A stretch of DNA of 64,000 bases, from positions 124,001-188,000 of the forward strand of contig CAWDQZ010000019.1 of assembly GCA_963804595.1 (NCBI GenBank), read 5' to 3'. This DNA is from DASUPK01 sp963804595 (GTDB lineage Bacteria > Actinomycetota > Thermoleophilia > Solirubrobacterales > 70-9). Below are positions 24,994 through 32,644 of the stretch, piece by piece (position 1 is the first letter of the stretch; each line of letters begins with the position of its first letter). The translations under genes and the position numbers were made by a program. The notes beneath the pieces are model-generated. The model did no database searches, was not told where the DNA came from, and worked only from the letters and a program-made list of their open reading frames with translations.

Positions 24994-25018
24994 GCGGTTG
25001 ACAAGGAAAGTCAACCGC
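24994..25018. promoter_or_regulatory. perfect 9-bp inverted repeat upstream of the DUF4331 operon
   Basis: GCGGTTGAC (24994-25002), 7-base spacer AAGGAAA, GTCAACCGC (25010-25018). The right arm ends 3 bases before the Shine-Dalgarno sequence AAGGAGG (25022-25028). It could be the operator of the Fur-family regulator encoded in the same cluster or of another repressor, or an mRNA hairpin beside the ribosome binding site. The left arm also contains TTGAC, part of a possible -35 box. Confidence 0.6.
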
Positions 25019-25021
25019 CGC

Positions 25022-25028
25022 AAGGAGG
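25022..25028 (+). promoter_or_regulatory. strong Shine-Dalgarno sequence setting the DUF4331 start
   Basis: AAGGAGG lies 5 bases before ATG 25034. This excludes the in-frame upstream TTG at 24998, which falls inside the inverted repeat. Confidence 0.75.
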
Positions 25029-25033
25029 ACGTA

Positions 25034-26596
25034 ATGAGGAAGCTCGCACTGTTCGCAGCGCTGACTGCGCTGGCGATCGCGGTGCCGCTGAGCTTTGGCT
25101 CCTCGCACCGAGAGGCGCCCCTGACCTCGATCGATCCGACGGGAGATGACACGGATACCTATGCCTTCACGGCGCAGGACGCTCCCGGCGCATTGACGAT
25201 CGTCGGGAACTGGGTGCCGTTCGAGGATCCGGCCGGCGGACCGAACTTCTACAAGTTCGACGACAACGCGCACTACTACCTGAACATCGACAACACCGGT
25301 GACGGTGTCGCCGACGTCCGGTACCTGTTCGACTTCAAGACGAAGACCAGGAACCGGAACTCGTTCCTGTACACGAACGGGCAGCCGGTCGACTCGGTCA
25401 ACAGCCCGAACCGGAACGTGGTGCAGTCCTACTCGGTGACCCGGATCACCAAGGGTCACTCCAAGGTCATCGCCAAGAAGGTTCCGACGCCCCCCAGCAA
25501 CGTGGGGCCGAAGACCATCCCGAACTACGATCAGGCGCAAGCAGGCGCGATCAAGGGCCTGCCCGGCGGCGGCAAGGTGTTCGCCGGCCAGCGCGAGGAC
25601 CCGTTCTACGCGGCGCTCGGCCGGATCTTCGACACGGTCAACCTGACCGGCGCCGGCCTGGGCAACCAGGGCGGCGGGGTCGACGATCTCGCCGGCTACG
25701 CGGTCCAGTCGATCGTGCTCCAGGTTCCGGAGTCCGATGTCACCCGTGACGGCAAGTCCGTCTCGAGCGACAAGGCCGCCAATGCGGTGGTCGGTGTCTG
25801 GGCTTCCACCGAGCGGCAGTCGATCTCGGTGAAGGGCCATGGGCATGGCTCGTTCAGGCAGATCTCGCGACTCGGCAACCCGCTGGTCAACGAGGTCATC
25901 ATCCCGCTGGGCCAGAAGGACCGGTTCAACCGGACGCAGCCCAAGGACGACGCGACCAACTACGGCAAGTACGTGCTCACGCCTGAGCTGGCCGCGGTGC
26001 TCAACAAGCTCTTCCCGGGGTTGGTCAACGCTCCCGAGAAGAACCGCACTGACATCGTCCAGGCGGTGCTGCAAGGCGTGCCGGGTCTGAATGCGTTCCC
26101 CGGCGCGGCCGGAAAGAACGCGACCGACACGCTCAAGATCAACCTGGGAACTCCACCGACGGCATCGCCGAATCGTCTTGGCGTGCTCGCGGGGGACAAC
26201 GCGGGTTATCCGAACGGTCGGCGGCTCACCGACGACGTGGTCGACATCGACCTCCAGGTCGTCGCGGGGGCCCTGCAGGGCAACATGGTTCCGCTGGGGG
26301 ACGGCGTCAACCAGAACGACGTCCAGTTCCTGAGCCAGTTCCCCTACGTCGCGCCTCCGAAGCCCGGTGCGAACCCGGACGCCGGGTTTGGATCGCAGCT
26401 CAAGGCCATCGACAACGGGAACGGGACCTCGACGCCCCCATCGTTCTCCGCCACCGGCGGTAGCGGCGGTGGTGGTGGCGGCGGCGGACCCGACGCGATC
26501 GTCTGGGTCCTGATCGGGGCCGGCGTGCTCGCCCTGGCCGGACTCGGTCGCCGCGTCGCCCGTGGCGGCAAGGGCAAGGGGGTCGCCACGACCTGA
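25034..26596 (+). CDS. secreted, membrane-anchored DUF4331 protein
   Basis: A 520-residue protein of the DUF4331 family. The signal peptide (1-24, KLALFAALTALAIAVPLSFG) is followed at once by the family hallmark SSHREAPLTS and then DDTDTYAF. The family is thought to adopt a beta-propeller-like extracytoplasmic fold; its biochemical role is not known. Conserved-looking blocks include YYLNIDNTGDGVADVRYLFDF and the NG-rich GRRLTDDVVDIDLQVV (about 395-410). A Ser/Gly-rich linker (about 470-485) leads to a C-terminal transmembrane helix (AIVWVLIGAGVLALAGLG) and a basic tail, so the protein is anchored outside. It heads a five-gene metal-related cluster, preceded by an inverted repeat and followed by a strong hairpin, suggesting it is made in larger amounts than the downstream products. 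Confidence 0.9.
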   Translation: MRKLALFAALTALAIAVPLSFGSSHREAPLTSIDPTGDDTDTYAFTAQDAPGALTIVGNWVPFEDPAGGPNFYKFDDNAHYYLNIDNTGDGVADVRYLFDFKTKTRNRNSFLYTNGQPVDSVNSPNRNVVQSYSVTRITKGHSKVIAKKVPTPPSNVGPKTIPNYDQAQAGAIKGLPGGGKVFAGQREDPFYAALGRIFDTVNLTGAGLGNQGGGVDDLAGYAVQSIVLQVPESDVTRDGKSVSSDKAANAVVGVWASTERQSISVKGHGHGSFRQISRLGNPLVNEVIIPLGQKDRFNRTQPKDDATNYGKYVLTPELAAVLNKLFPGLVNAPEKNRTDIVQAVLQGVPGLNAFPGAAGKNATDTLKINLGTPPTASPNRLGVLAGDNAGYPNGRRLTDDVVDIDLQVVAGALQGNMVPLGDGVNQNDVQFLSQFPYVAPPKPGANPDAGFGSQLKAIDNGNGTSTPPSFSATGGSGGGGGGGGPDAIVWVLIGAGVLALAGLGRRVARGGKGKGVATT

Positions 26597-26610
26597 GCCG
26601 AACGTCCCGA

Positions 26611-26638
26611 GAGGGGGCCGCCTCCCAGCGGCCCCCTC
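26611..26638 (+). terminator. intercistronic hairpin after the DUF4331 gene
   Basis: GAGGGGGCCGC (26611-26621) pairs perfectly with GCGGCCCCCTC (26628-26638) across a 6-base loop. No T-run follows, so it may act as a partial terminator or mRNA stabiliser between the first gene and the TPR gene rather than a full stop. Confidence 0.6.
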
Positions 26639-26668
26639 CGGGGCGTGACGCGTGTCGAGGCACCGACC

Positions 26669-27988
26669 ATGGCGATCAGACGAGACAGCCTGACGATGAA
26701 GCTGGCGGCGGCGCTCCTCGCGTTCGTGGCGGTCTTCCTCGGGGTCAGGGCGCTGGACGGTGGCTCCGCGAGCCTGACCCGGCAGCCCGAGGTGGCGGTG
26801 CGCGAGGGTGAATTGCCCAGCGCCACCACCGCTCAGCGGATCGAGGGCCTGCAAGCCCAGGTGCTCGAGGCGCCGTCCGATCCCGACGGGTACGCCCAGC
26901 TCGGGCTCGCATATCTCCAAGAGGTCCGGGAGACCGGCGATCCGACGTTCTATCCGAGGGCGCAGGGGACCTTCGAGAAGGCGCTGCAGCTGGATCCCAG
27001 AAACTTCACCGCCACCAGCGGCCTCGGCTCACTCGCCTTGGCCCGCCACGACTTCGGCGGCGGGCTTGTTCTCGGCGAGCAGGCCGCCCGAATCAATCCG
27101 GGCGTGGCGCGCAACTACGGCGTCATCGCCGACGCCCAGATCGAGCTCGGGCGCTACGGGGCGGCTGAGCGCACGCTGCAGCACTACGTTGATGTCAAGC
27201 CGGAGCTCTCCTCGTACGCCCGCGTCTCCTACTTCCGAGAGCTGCACGGCGACCTGATGGGCGCACTCGCGGCGATGCGTCTGGCTGTCACCGCCGGAGG
27301 CGGGACCCCCGAGAACGTCGGCTACGTGCAGACGCTGGTGGGAAAGCTCCACTTCGATTCCGGCCGCTACGCCGCCGCGGAGGTCGCATACCGGACAGCA
27401 CTCGAGACGGACCCGGGGTTTCCCGCGGCGGTAGCGGGCCTGGCGCGAGTGGAGGCGGCGCGGGGGGACTACGCCCTCGCGATCCGGCACCTGCGCGCGC
27501 TGGTGCAGAGGCTGCCGCTGCCCGAGTACGTGATCGCTCTCGGGGAGACCGAGCAGGCTGCCGGGATGAATGTCGTTGCCCGGCGCGACTACCAGTTGGT
27601 GGGCGTGGAAACCCGACTCCTCCAGGCGAACGGCGTCAATACCGACGCTGAGCTGGCGCTGTTCGACGCCGACCACGGTGATCCGTCTCAGGCCGTTGAT
27701 CTCGCCGCGCGCGCCTGGGCCGTCGCGCCGAGCGTGCGTTCGGCCGATGCGTACTCGTGGGCCCTCAGTGCCGCGGGCAGCGACGCCCAGGCGCTCCGGA
27801 TGTCGGAGCGGGCCATGCGGCTCGGGTCGCGCGATCCCTCCTTCCTCTACCACGCCGGAATGGTGGCCCTTCGCGCCGGCGACGCGCAGCGAGCGAGGGG
27901 ATTCCTGTCGCTACTCGTCGCGCAGAGCCCGGACTTCAACCCTCTGTACGGCCCGCGCGCGGAGCGTGCGCTGGAGGGCCTGCGATGA
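26669..27988 (+). CDS. membrane-anchored TPR protein
   Basis: I take ATG 26669 as start (439 residues); GTG 26645 is 8 codons upstream and lies close to the hairpin. One hydrophobic helix near the N-terminus (KLAAALLAFVAVFLGVRAL) anchors the protein, with the rest probably outside the cell. From about residue 55 on there are eight or more TPR-like units, for example YAQLGLAYLQEVRETGDPTF, GLGSLALARHDFGGGLVLG, LVGKLHFDSGRYAAAEVAY and YHAGMVALRAGDAQRARGF. TPRs mediate protein binding, so it may link the DUF4331 protein to the transporter. Its stop overlaps the next gene as ATGA, indicating translational coupling. Confidence 0.85.
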   Translation: MAIRRDSLTMKLAAALLAFVAVFLGVRALDGGSASLTRQPEVAVREGELPSATTAQRIEGLQAQVLEAPSDPDGYAQLGLAYLQEVRETGDPTFYPRAQGTFEKALQLDPRNFTATSGLGSLALARHDFGGGLVLGEQAARINPGVARNYGVIADAQIELGRYGAAERTLQHYVDVKPELSSYARVSYFRELHGDLMGALAAMRLAVTAGGGTPENVGYVQTLVGKLHFDSGRYAAAEVAYRTALETDPGFPAAVAGLARVEAARGDYALAIRHLRALVQRLPLPEYVIALGETEQAAGMNVVARRDYQLVGVETRLLQANGVNTDAELALFDADHGDPSQAVDLAARAWAVAPSVRSADAYSWALSAAGSDAQALRMSERAMRLGSRDPSFLYHAGMVALRAGDAQRARGFLSLLVAQSPDFNPLYGPRAERALEGLR

Positions 27989-29463
27989 GGCGCTGTCGCC
28001 CGATCCGAGCCGTCCTCATTGCGCCACTCGCAGCTGCGGCGATCGCCATGCTCGCTCCGGTCGCCGCCTCGGCTCACCCGCTCGGCAACTTCTCCATCAA
28101 CCATCTGAGCCAGGTGCGGATCTCACAGGGATCGGTGGAGGTCCACTACATCCTCGACCAGGCCGAGATCCCCACCTTCCAGGAGCTTCAGAGCTTTGAC
28201 CGGAACGGCGATGGCGCCATCACGGGTTTCGAGCGGGGTCCGCTGCTCGAGCGAAAGCTCGCCGAGGTCGCGCCGGACCTGCGGCTGACGATCGACGGGC
28301 GGCCGGTTCCCCTCGGAGCCCCGCGGCAGGCCAGCCTTGCCTTCCCGCCCGGACAAGGTGGTCTCGACTTGACCCGGGTCGAGGCAAGCTTCGTGGCCGC
28401 GGTGGCGCCCGGCACGCATCGGGTCGAGTTGCGCGACGACACGTACTCCGGCCGGGTCGGCTGGAAGGCGATCCAGATCCTGCCGGGGGAAGGGACCGAC
28501 GTCCGCTCGAGCGTTGCCGCGAGCGACCCAACGGGTGGGCTGCGCGCCTACCCGCTCGACCTCCTGCAGAGCCCAGCGGATCAGCGCGAGGCGAACTTTG
28601 CGGTCAGCCCGGGCTCCGGTCGCATCAGCGCGCCGGAGGGCGAGGACGCGGGACCCGTGACCACCGACCGAGCCCAGGACGGCTTCGCGGGGGCGCTGAC
28701 GAGCGCCAACGACCATGGCCTGCTCATCCTGCTGCTGCTCGGCTCCGCCTTCGCATGGGGGGCGCTGCACGCCCTTTCGCCAGGGCACGGCAAGACGATG
28801 GTCGCCGGCTATCTCGTCGGGAGCCGCGGGCGGGCCAAGGACGCGGCGGTGCTCGGCCTGACCGTGACGATCACCCACACATCGGCGGTCTTCGCTCTCG
28901 GACTGATCACGCTGGCTGCGTCGGCCTACATCCTGCCCGAGGACCTCTACCCGTGGCTCGGGGTTGTCTCCGGCGCGATGGTGATCGCGATCGGTCTGTG
29001 GGCGATCTGGACTCGCCTGCGGCGGTGGCGGGCGACCAGAGCCGAGCTCGCTCACGGCCATCAACCCACACATGGCCATGGCGGCCACGGTCATTCGCAC
29101 GGCCATGGGCCGCAGCACGAACCGTCCGGAGCGGCGATCTCGACGCGCTCGCTGATCGCACTTGGTGTCTCGGGCGGAATCGTGCCCTGCCCGTCGGCCC
29201 TGGTGGTCCTCGTGGCCGCGATCTCGCAGCACCGGCTCGGTCTCGGGCTGGCTCTGATCGTCGCCTTCAGCATTGGCCTGGCGGCCACCCTGACGGCGGT
29301 CGGACTCGCCGTGCTCCACGGTGGGCGCCTGATTCAGCGCCTACGGCCCGAGCGGCGGCTCTTCGGCGGCCGGATTGCCGGCGTACTCCCGGCGCTGTCG
29401 GCGACCCTGATCGTCGTCGCCGGAAGCCTGATCACCCTGCGGGCGATCCCGCAACTGGGCTGA
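27985..29463 (+). CDS. NicO/RcnA-type nickel-cobalt transporter with EF-hand extracytoplasmic domain
   Basis: A 492-residue membrane protein. Signal peptide or first helix at 8-30, then an extracytoplasmic domain (31-220) with one canonical EF-hand loop, D72-N74-D76 to E83 (DRNGDGAITGFE). From about 228 there are six to seven helices of the NicO family. These include GALHALSPGHGKTMVAGYLVG (about 252-272), THTSAVFALG, a cytoplasmic His-rich loop (about 355-376, repeated HGHGxHGHSHGHG) and SGGIVPCPSALVVL. The family moves Ni2+ or Co2+; members are reported both as importers and exporters. The ATG overlaps the TPR stop by 4 bases. The EF-hand suggests Ca or other metal sensing outside. Confidence 0.9.
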   Translation: MRRCRPIRAVLIAPLAAAAIAMLAPVAASAHPLGNFSINHLSQVRISQGSVEVHYILDQAEIPTFQELQSFDRNGDGAITGFERGPLLERKLAEVAPDLRLTIDGRPVPLGAPRQASLAFPPGQGGLDLTRVEASFVAAVAPGTHRVELRDDTYSGRVGWKAIQILPGEGTDVRSSVAASDPTGGLRAYPLDLLQSPADQREANFAVSPGSGRISAPEGEDAGPVTTDRAQDGFAGALTSANDHGLLILLLLGSAFAWGALHALSPGHGKTMVAGYLVGSRGRAKDAAVLGLTVTITHTSAVFALGLITLAASAYILPEDLYPWLGVVSGAMVIAIGLWAIWTRLRRWRATRAELAHGHQPTHGHGGHGHSHGHGPQHEPSGAAISTRSLIALGVSGGIVPCPSALVVLVAAISQHRLGLGLALIVAFSIGLAATLTAVGLAVLHGGRLIQRLRPERRLFGGRIAGVLPALSATLIVVAGSLITLRAIPQLG

Positions 29464-29464
29464 G

Positions 29465-30031
29465 ATGACCACCGCGTACCAAGAATTCGTGATCTTCGGT
29501 TCCGGATTGATCCAGCCTCCGCCACCGCTCGCACTCGCGGGTAACGGATCTCGTCCAGGTTTGACCTTCCACTCCACAGGCCCAACGCTGAACTTCGAGA
29601 GCGCGGACGCGGTTCTGCGGGCGCTGCGAGACCAGGGCCTGAGGATCTCGACGGCGCGCCGCGTGATCGTCAACTATCTGTTCGAGGCGGGCGCCCCGGT
29701 CTCAGCCCAGCAGATCGCGGCCGCCCTCGATCGCACACCCCTGGATCTCGCCTCCGTCTACCGGAACCTGGAGACACTCGAGGAGCAGGGCGTGGTGCGC
29801 CACTTCCACGCCGGTCATGGCGCCGGGCGCTACGTCTTGGTAGGGGGCGGAGAGAGCGAGTACCTGGCGTGTGATCGTTGCGGCGCGATCGCGGAGGTCG
29901 ATCGCCGCGAGCTCGACTCGCTCCGCGAGGACGTCCAGGCCCGCTTCGGCTTCGAGGTCGGCTTCACACACTTCCCGATGGTGGGCCTCTGCCCGCGCTG
30001 TGCGGCCCGGAAGGGGGGTGCGGGCTCGTGA
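29465..30031 (+). CDS. Fur-family metalloregulator (Zur/Nur/Fur type)
   Basis: A metal-dependent repressor of the Fur family. The winged helix spans about 48-115 (LRDQGLRISTARRVIVNYLFEAGAPVSAQQI then LDLASVYRNLETLEEQGVV). The dimer domain carries the paired structural-zinc motifs C136-x2-C139 (CDRCG) and C176-x2-C179 (CPRC), plus His/Glu metal-site candidates such as H169. ATG 29465 lies 1 base after the transporter stop, but the first 43 residues are atypical and lower in GC. A start at TTG 29564, or a nearby unusual codon (at LNFESADAV), would fit the family better and leave room for a promoter. It presumably controls this cluster. Its stop overlaps the next start as GTGA. Confidence 0.9.
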   Translation: MTTAYQEFVIFGSGLIQPPPPLALAGNGSRPGLTFHSTGPTLNFESADAVLRALRDQGLRISTARRVIVNYLFEAGAPVSAQQIAAALDRTPLDLASVYRNLETLEEQGVVRHFHAGHGAGRYVLVGGGESEYLACDRCGAIAEVDRRELDSLREDVQARFGFEVGFTHFPMVGLCPRCAARKGGAGS

Positions 30032-30777
30032 GCTTCGACTTCCTCTTCCAGCCGGTCGAGCAGCTCGATGCCTGGCTCGAGGGCCTCTTCGCGGGGGCTC
30101 CGCTGGTAGTCGCCCTGCTGATCGCTCTGGTCCTGGGCCTGCGTCACGCCTCCGATCCGGACCACCTCGTGGCGGTCACCTCGCTTGTGGCCGTTGACGG
30201 TGGCGACGTTCGGGGCGCGGCGCGGCTCGGGGCCTGGTGGGGAGCGGGACACGCCGCCGCCCTGATGCTGATCGGGATTCCGGTGATCCTGTTCAAGTCC
30301 TCGGTGCCGGCCTGGATAGAGCACGGCGCCGAGACCGCGGTCGGTGTGGTCATCCTGCTCCTCGCGCTGAGGATCGTCGCCAAGTGGGCTCGCGGCGACT
30401 TCCGAGCCGGAAGGCATCCGCACGGGATCCCGGGTCTCCCGGCGCACCGCCACCTCCATCACAGCGAGGAACGGGATCACCGCCACCGCAACGTCCGCAC
30501 TCCACGGCAGGCACTGGGGATCGGCCTGCTCCACGGCCTCGCCGGAACGGGCGCAGTGGCGCTGCTGCTGATCGCAGCCCTGCCGGGAAAGATCGAGGCA
30601 GCCGCCGCCCTTGCCGTGTTCGCCCCGATGTCGGCGCTGTCCATGACGCTCTGCACCACCGCCTTCGCCTGGCTGCTGACGCGTCCTCTGATAGATCCCC
30701 TCTACCGGACGGTGCTGATTCCGAGCTTCGGAGTCTTCGGCCTGCTCTTCGGGTCCTGGTACATCGGCCTCGGCTAG
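30028..30777 (+). CDS. second nickel/cobalt transporter (NiCoT/UreH-like)
   Basis: A 249-residue membrane protein from GTG 30028, overlapping the fur-like stop by 4 bases. It has the HX4DH signature of nickel/cobalt transporters, H40-x4-D45-H46 in GLRHASDPDHLVAV, which forms the metal-selectivity site. About six helices are visible, with a His-rich cytoplasmic loop between them (about 127-154, GRHPHGIPG, HRHLHHSEERDHRHRN). The short length and GIGLLHGLAGTGAVALLLIAALPG are like the UreH/HupE-related branch. With the upstream NicO protein and Fur regulator it indicates that the cluster handles nickel, cobalt or a similar metal. The opposite strand carries an abnormal 3' extension of the M3 peptidase gene. 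Confidence 0.88.
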   Translation: MSFDFLFQPVEQLDAWLEGLFAGAPLVVALLIALVLGLRHASDPDHLVAVTSLVAVDGGDVRGAARLGAWWGAGHAAALMLIGIPVILFKSSVPAWIEHGAETAVGVVILLLALRIVAKWARGDFRAGRHPHGIPGLPAHRHLHHSEERDHRHRNVRTPRQALGIGLLHGLAGTGAVALLLIAALPGKIEAAAALAVFAPMSALSMTLCTTAFAWLLTRPLIDPLYRTVLIPSFGVFGLLFGSWYIGLG

Positions 30778-32620
30778 CAGGGCCTAATCGGAGCTGCGCT
30801 GACGCCATTACGGCGTCGGCCGCCTCGACCGCGGCGTTGAGCTGCTCCTCGACGAGGTCGAGTCCCGAGTCCCAAAAGCCCGGGTCGCCGAGGTCGACCC
30901 CGACGATCTCGGCGAGCTCCTCCGGGGAGCGCGAGCCGCCCGCGGCGAGCATCTCGAGGTAAGCCGGAACGATCTGCTCCCCGCGCTCGGTGTACAGCCG
31001 GTAGACCGAGAGGGCGAGCAGCTGGCCGAACGCGTAGGCGTAGACGTAGCCGGGCGTGGCGATGAAGTGGGGGACGTAGGACCACCAGGACCGATAGCCG
31101 TCTGTGATCTCGACGGAGTCGCCGAGCAGCTCGGCCTGGGTCTCCGCCCAGAGCTCGGCGAAGCGCTCGACCGGAAGCTCGCCGTCGGCCCGGCGGGCGG
31201 TGTGCACACGATCCTCGAACTGGTTCATCGCGATCTGACGGAAGACGGTCGCGATCTGTCCCTCGATCGCCTCGGCCAGGAGGCCGAGGCGCGACTCCGG
31301 CGTCTCCGCTCGCTCGAGCAGCCTCCCGAAGACGATCTCCTCCGCGAACACGGAGGCGGTCTCGGCCACCGTCAGGGGCGTGTTCTGGTGGAAGACGCCC
31401 TGCTCGCGGGCGAGGGTCTGGTGCAGCCCGTGGCCGAGCTCGTGGGCGAGCGTCATCACGTCGCGGCGCCTGCCGGTGTAGTTGAGCAGCACGTAGGGGT
31501 GGACCGACGGGACCGTCGAGGCGCTGAAGGCACCGCCCCTCTTCACAGGCGTGGGCGGAGCGTCGATCCAGCGGTCGGCGAAGAAGCGCTCGACGACCCC
31601 CTCCGCGCGGTCGGAGAAGGAGGCGAACGAATCGAGGACCAGGCCGCGTCCGACCTCCCACGGGACCTCCTCCTCGTCGCCTGTGACCGCCGCCATGCGG
31701 TCGTAGTCCGCCAGGCGGTCGAGGCCGAGCAGCCTCGCCTTGGTCTCGTACCAGCGCCGGGCCAGTCCGTAGCGGCCCATGACGGCCTCGACCAGCGCCT
31801 GCACCGACTCGTCGGAGGCCTCGTTCGCGAGGTTCCGGGAGGCGAGCCAGTTCGGATAGGAGCGCAGGCGGTCTTTGATCGACTTGTCCTGCAGCAGGGT
31901 GTTGAAGACGTAGGCCCGTGTGCGGAGCCCGGGCTCGAGCGCCGCCGTCACCGCCTCGGCGGTGGAGCGGCGCGCAGCGCGGTCGGGGTCCACAAGCCGA
32001 GAGAGCGCGACGTCGAGGGAGACCGGATCGTCGACGCCCGGCAACTCCACGCGGATCGCCGAGCTGAGCTCGTCGAAGAGCCGAGTCCACGCCGACCTGC
32101 CGGTCACGGAGAGCTCGGTGGCGACCGTCTCCTCCGGCTTGGAGAGAAGATGCGGCCGATAGCGCCGCTCGGTCCGCAGGTAGTGGCGCGCGAAATCGAG
32201 GCCATCCGTCGCCAACAGCTCCTCGGCCCGCTCGTCGGGTACCTCGACCCACTCGAGCTCGAAAAAGAGCAGCCTCGTCTGAATCGCCGTGCCGCGCTCG
32301 CCCACCATCTGCACGAGGGCGCCGTTGGCGGGGTCCTCGGTGTCGGCGGCGAACCGCAGCTGCGCGTAGCTGCCGGCTCGACCTGCGAGCTCGGAGATCT
32401 CGGCCAACCGCTTCATCGCCTCCATGAGCCCGGGGCCGTCCAGCTCGTCCACCCGCCCCTCATACGCCCGGGAGAACGCCTCGGCGAGCCGATCCGCGCG
32501 ATCGAGCAGGGCGCTGACCGCGGCCTCGTCGCTGTCGCCCTCGCCGACGCCGTCGCCCGTCAGCAGGTCAGAGAGGTTCCAGGTGATCTCGTCGAGGGTG
32601 GCGGCGGCGCTGGGAGTCAT
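30350..32620 (-). CDS. pepF: M3-family oligoendopeptidase F, 3' end abnormal
   Basis: A cytoplasmic zinc endopeptidase that degrades short peptides. From ATG 32620 the M3 domain covers about 600 residues. The metal motif is HELGH in VMTLAHELGHGLHQ (about 404), with downstream Glu in ETASVFAEEIVFG (about 432). The PSVHPYVLLNYTG substrate region and HFIATPGYVYAYAFGQLLALSVY (about 526-548) are also present. Family members end soon after a segment like FWDSGLDLVEEQLNAAVE (about 587-604). Here no in-frame stop occurs there; the frame runs on for about 145 codons, antisense to the nickel transporter gene, to 30350. A TAG lies just out of frame at about 30783, so a one-base indel has probably removed the natural stop. 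The real product may end near 30780. Confidence 0.85.
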   Translation of the reverse strand: MTPSAAATLDEITWNLSDLLTGDGVGEGDSDEAAVSALLDRADRLAEAFSRAYEGRVDELDGPGLMEAMKRLAEISELAGRAGSYAQLRFAADTEDPANGALVQMVGERGTAIQTRLLFFELEWVEVPDERAEELLATDGLDFARHYLRTERRYRPHLLSKPEETVATELSVTGRSAWTRLFDELSSAIRVELPGVDDPVSLDVALSRLVDPDRAARRSTAEAVTAALEPGLRTRAYVFNTLLQDKSIKDRLRSYPNWLASRNLANEASDESVQALVEAVMGRYGLARRWYETKARLLGLDRLADYDRMAAVTGDEEEVPWEVGRGLVLDSFASFSDRAEGVVERFFADRWIDAPPTPVKRGGAFSASTVPSVHPYVLLNYTGRRRDVMTLAHELGHGLHQTLAREQGVFHQNTPLTVAETASVFAEEIVFGRLLERAETPESRLGLLAEAIEGQIATVFRQIAMNQFEDRVHTARRADGELPVERFAELWAETQAELLGDSVEITDGYRSWWSYVPHFIATPGYVYAYAFGQLLALSVYRLYTERGEQIVPAYLEMLAAGGSRSPEELAEIVGVDLGDPGFWDSGLDLVEEQLNAAVEAADAVMASAQLRLGPASRGRCTRTRRAGRRLRSSESAPSGRGDLSEDASAARRRRWCRASWTAPTSGRTRQGRRLPRSFPAGLRSAAAPLRPFRRGRGAGRSPVPAVECGRCGGGDPVPRCDGGGGAPGDPGSRADAFRLGSRREPTWRRSSARGAG

Positions 32621-32644
32621 GCACTCAACGCTACCGTTCGCCAA

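Noticed and set aside
24911..26920. A 669-codon minus-strand open frame
   Set aside because: It is antisense to the DUF4331 gene and its leader, which carry a clear Shine-Dalgarno and signal peptide on the plus strand.
31067..32644. Plus-strand N-terminal extension of the aldo/keto reductase frame
   Set aside because: This part is antisense to the M3 peptidase core and has no family similarity; only the portion from 32645 is coding.
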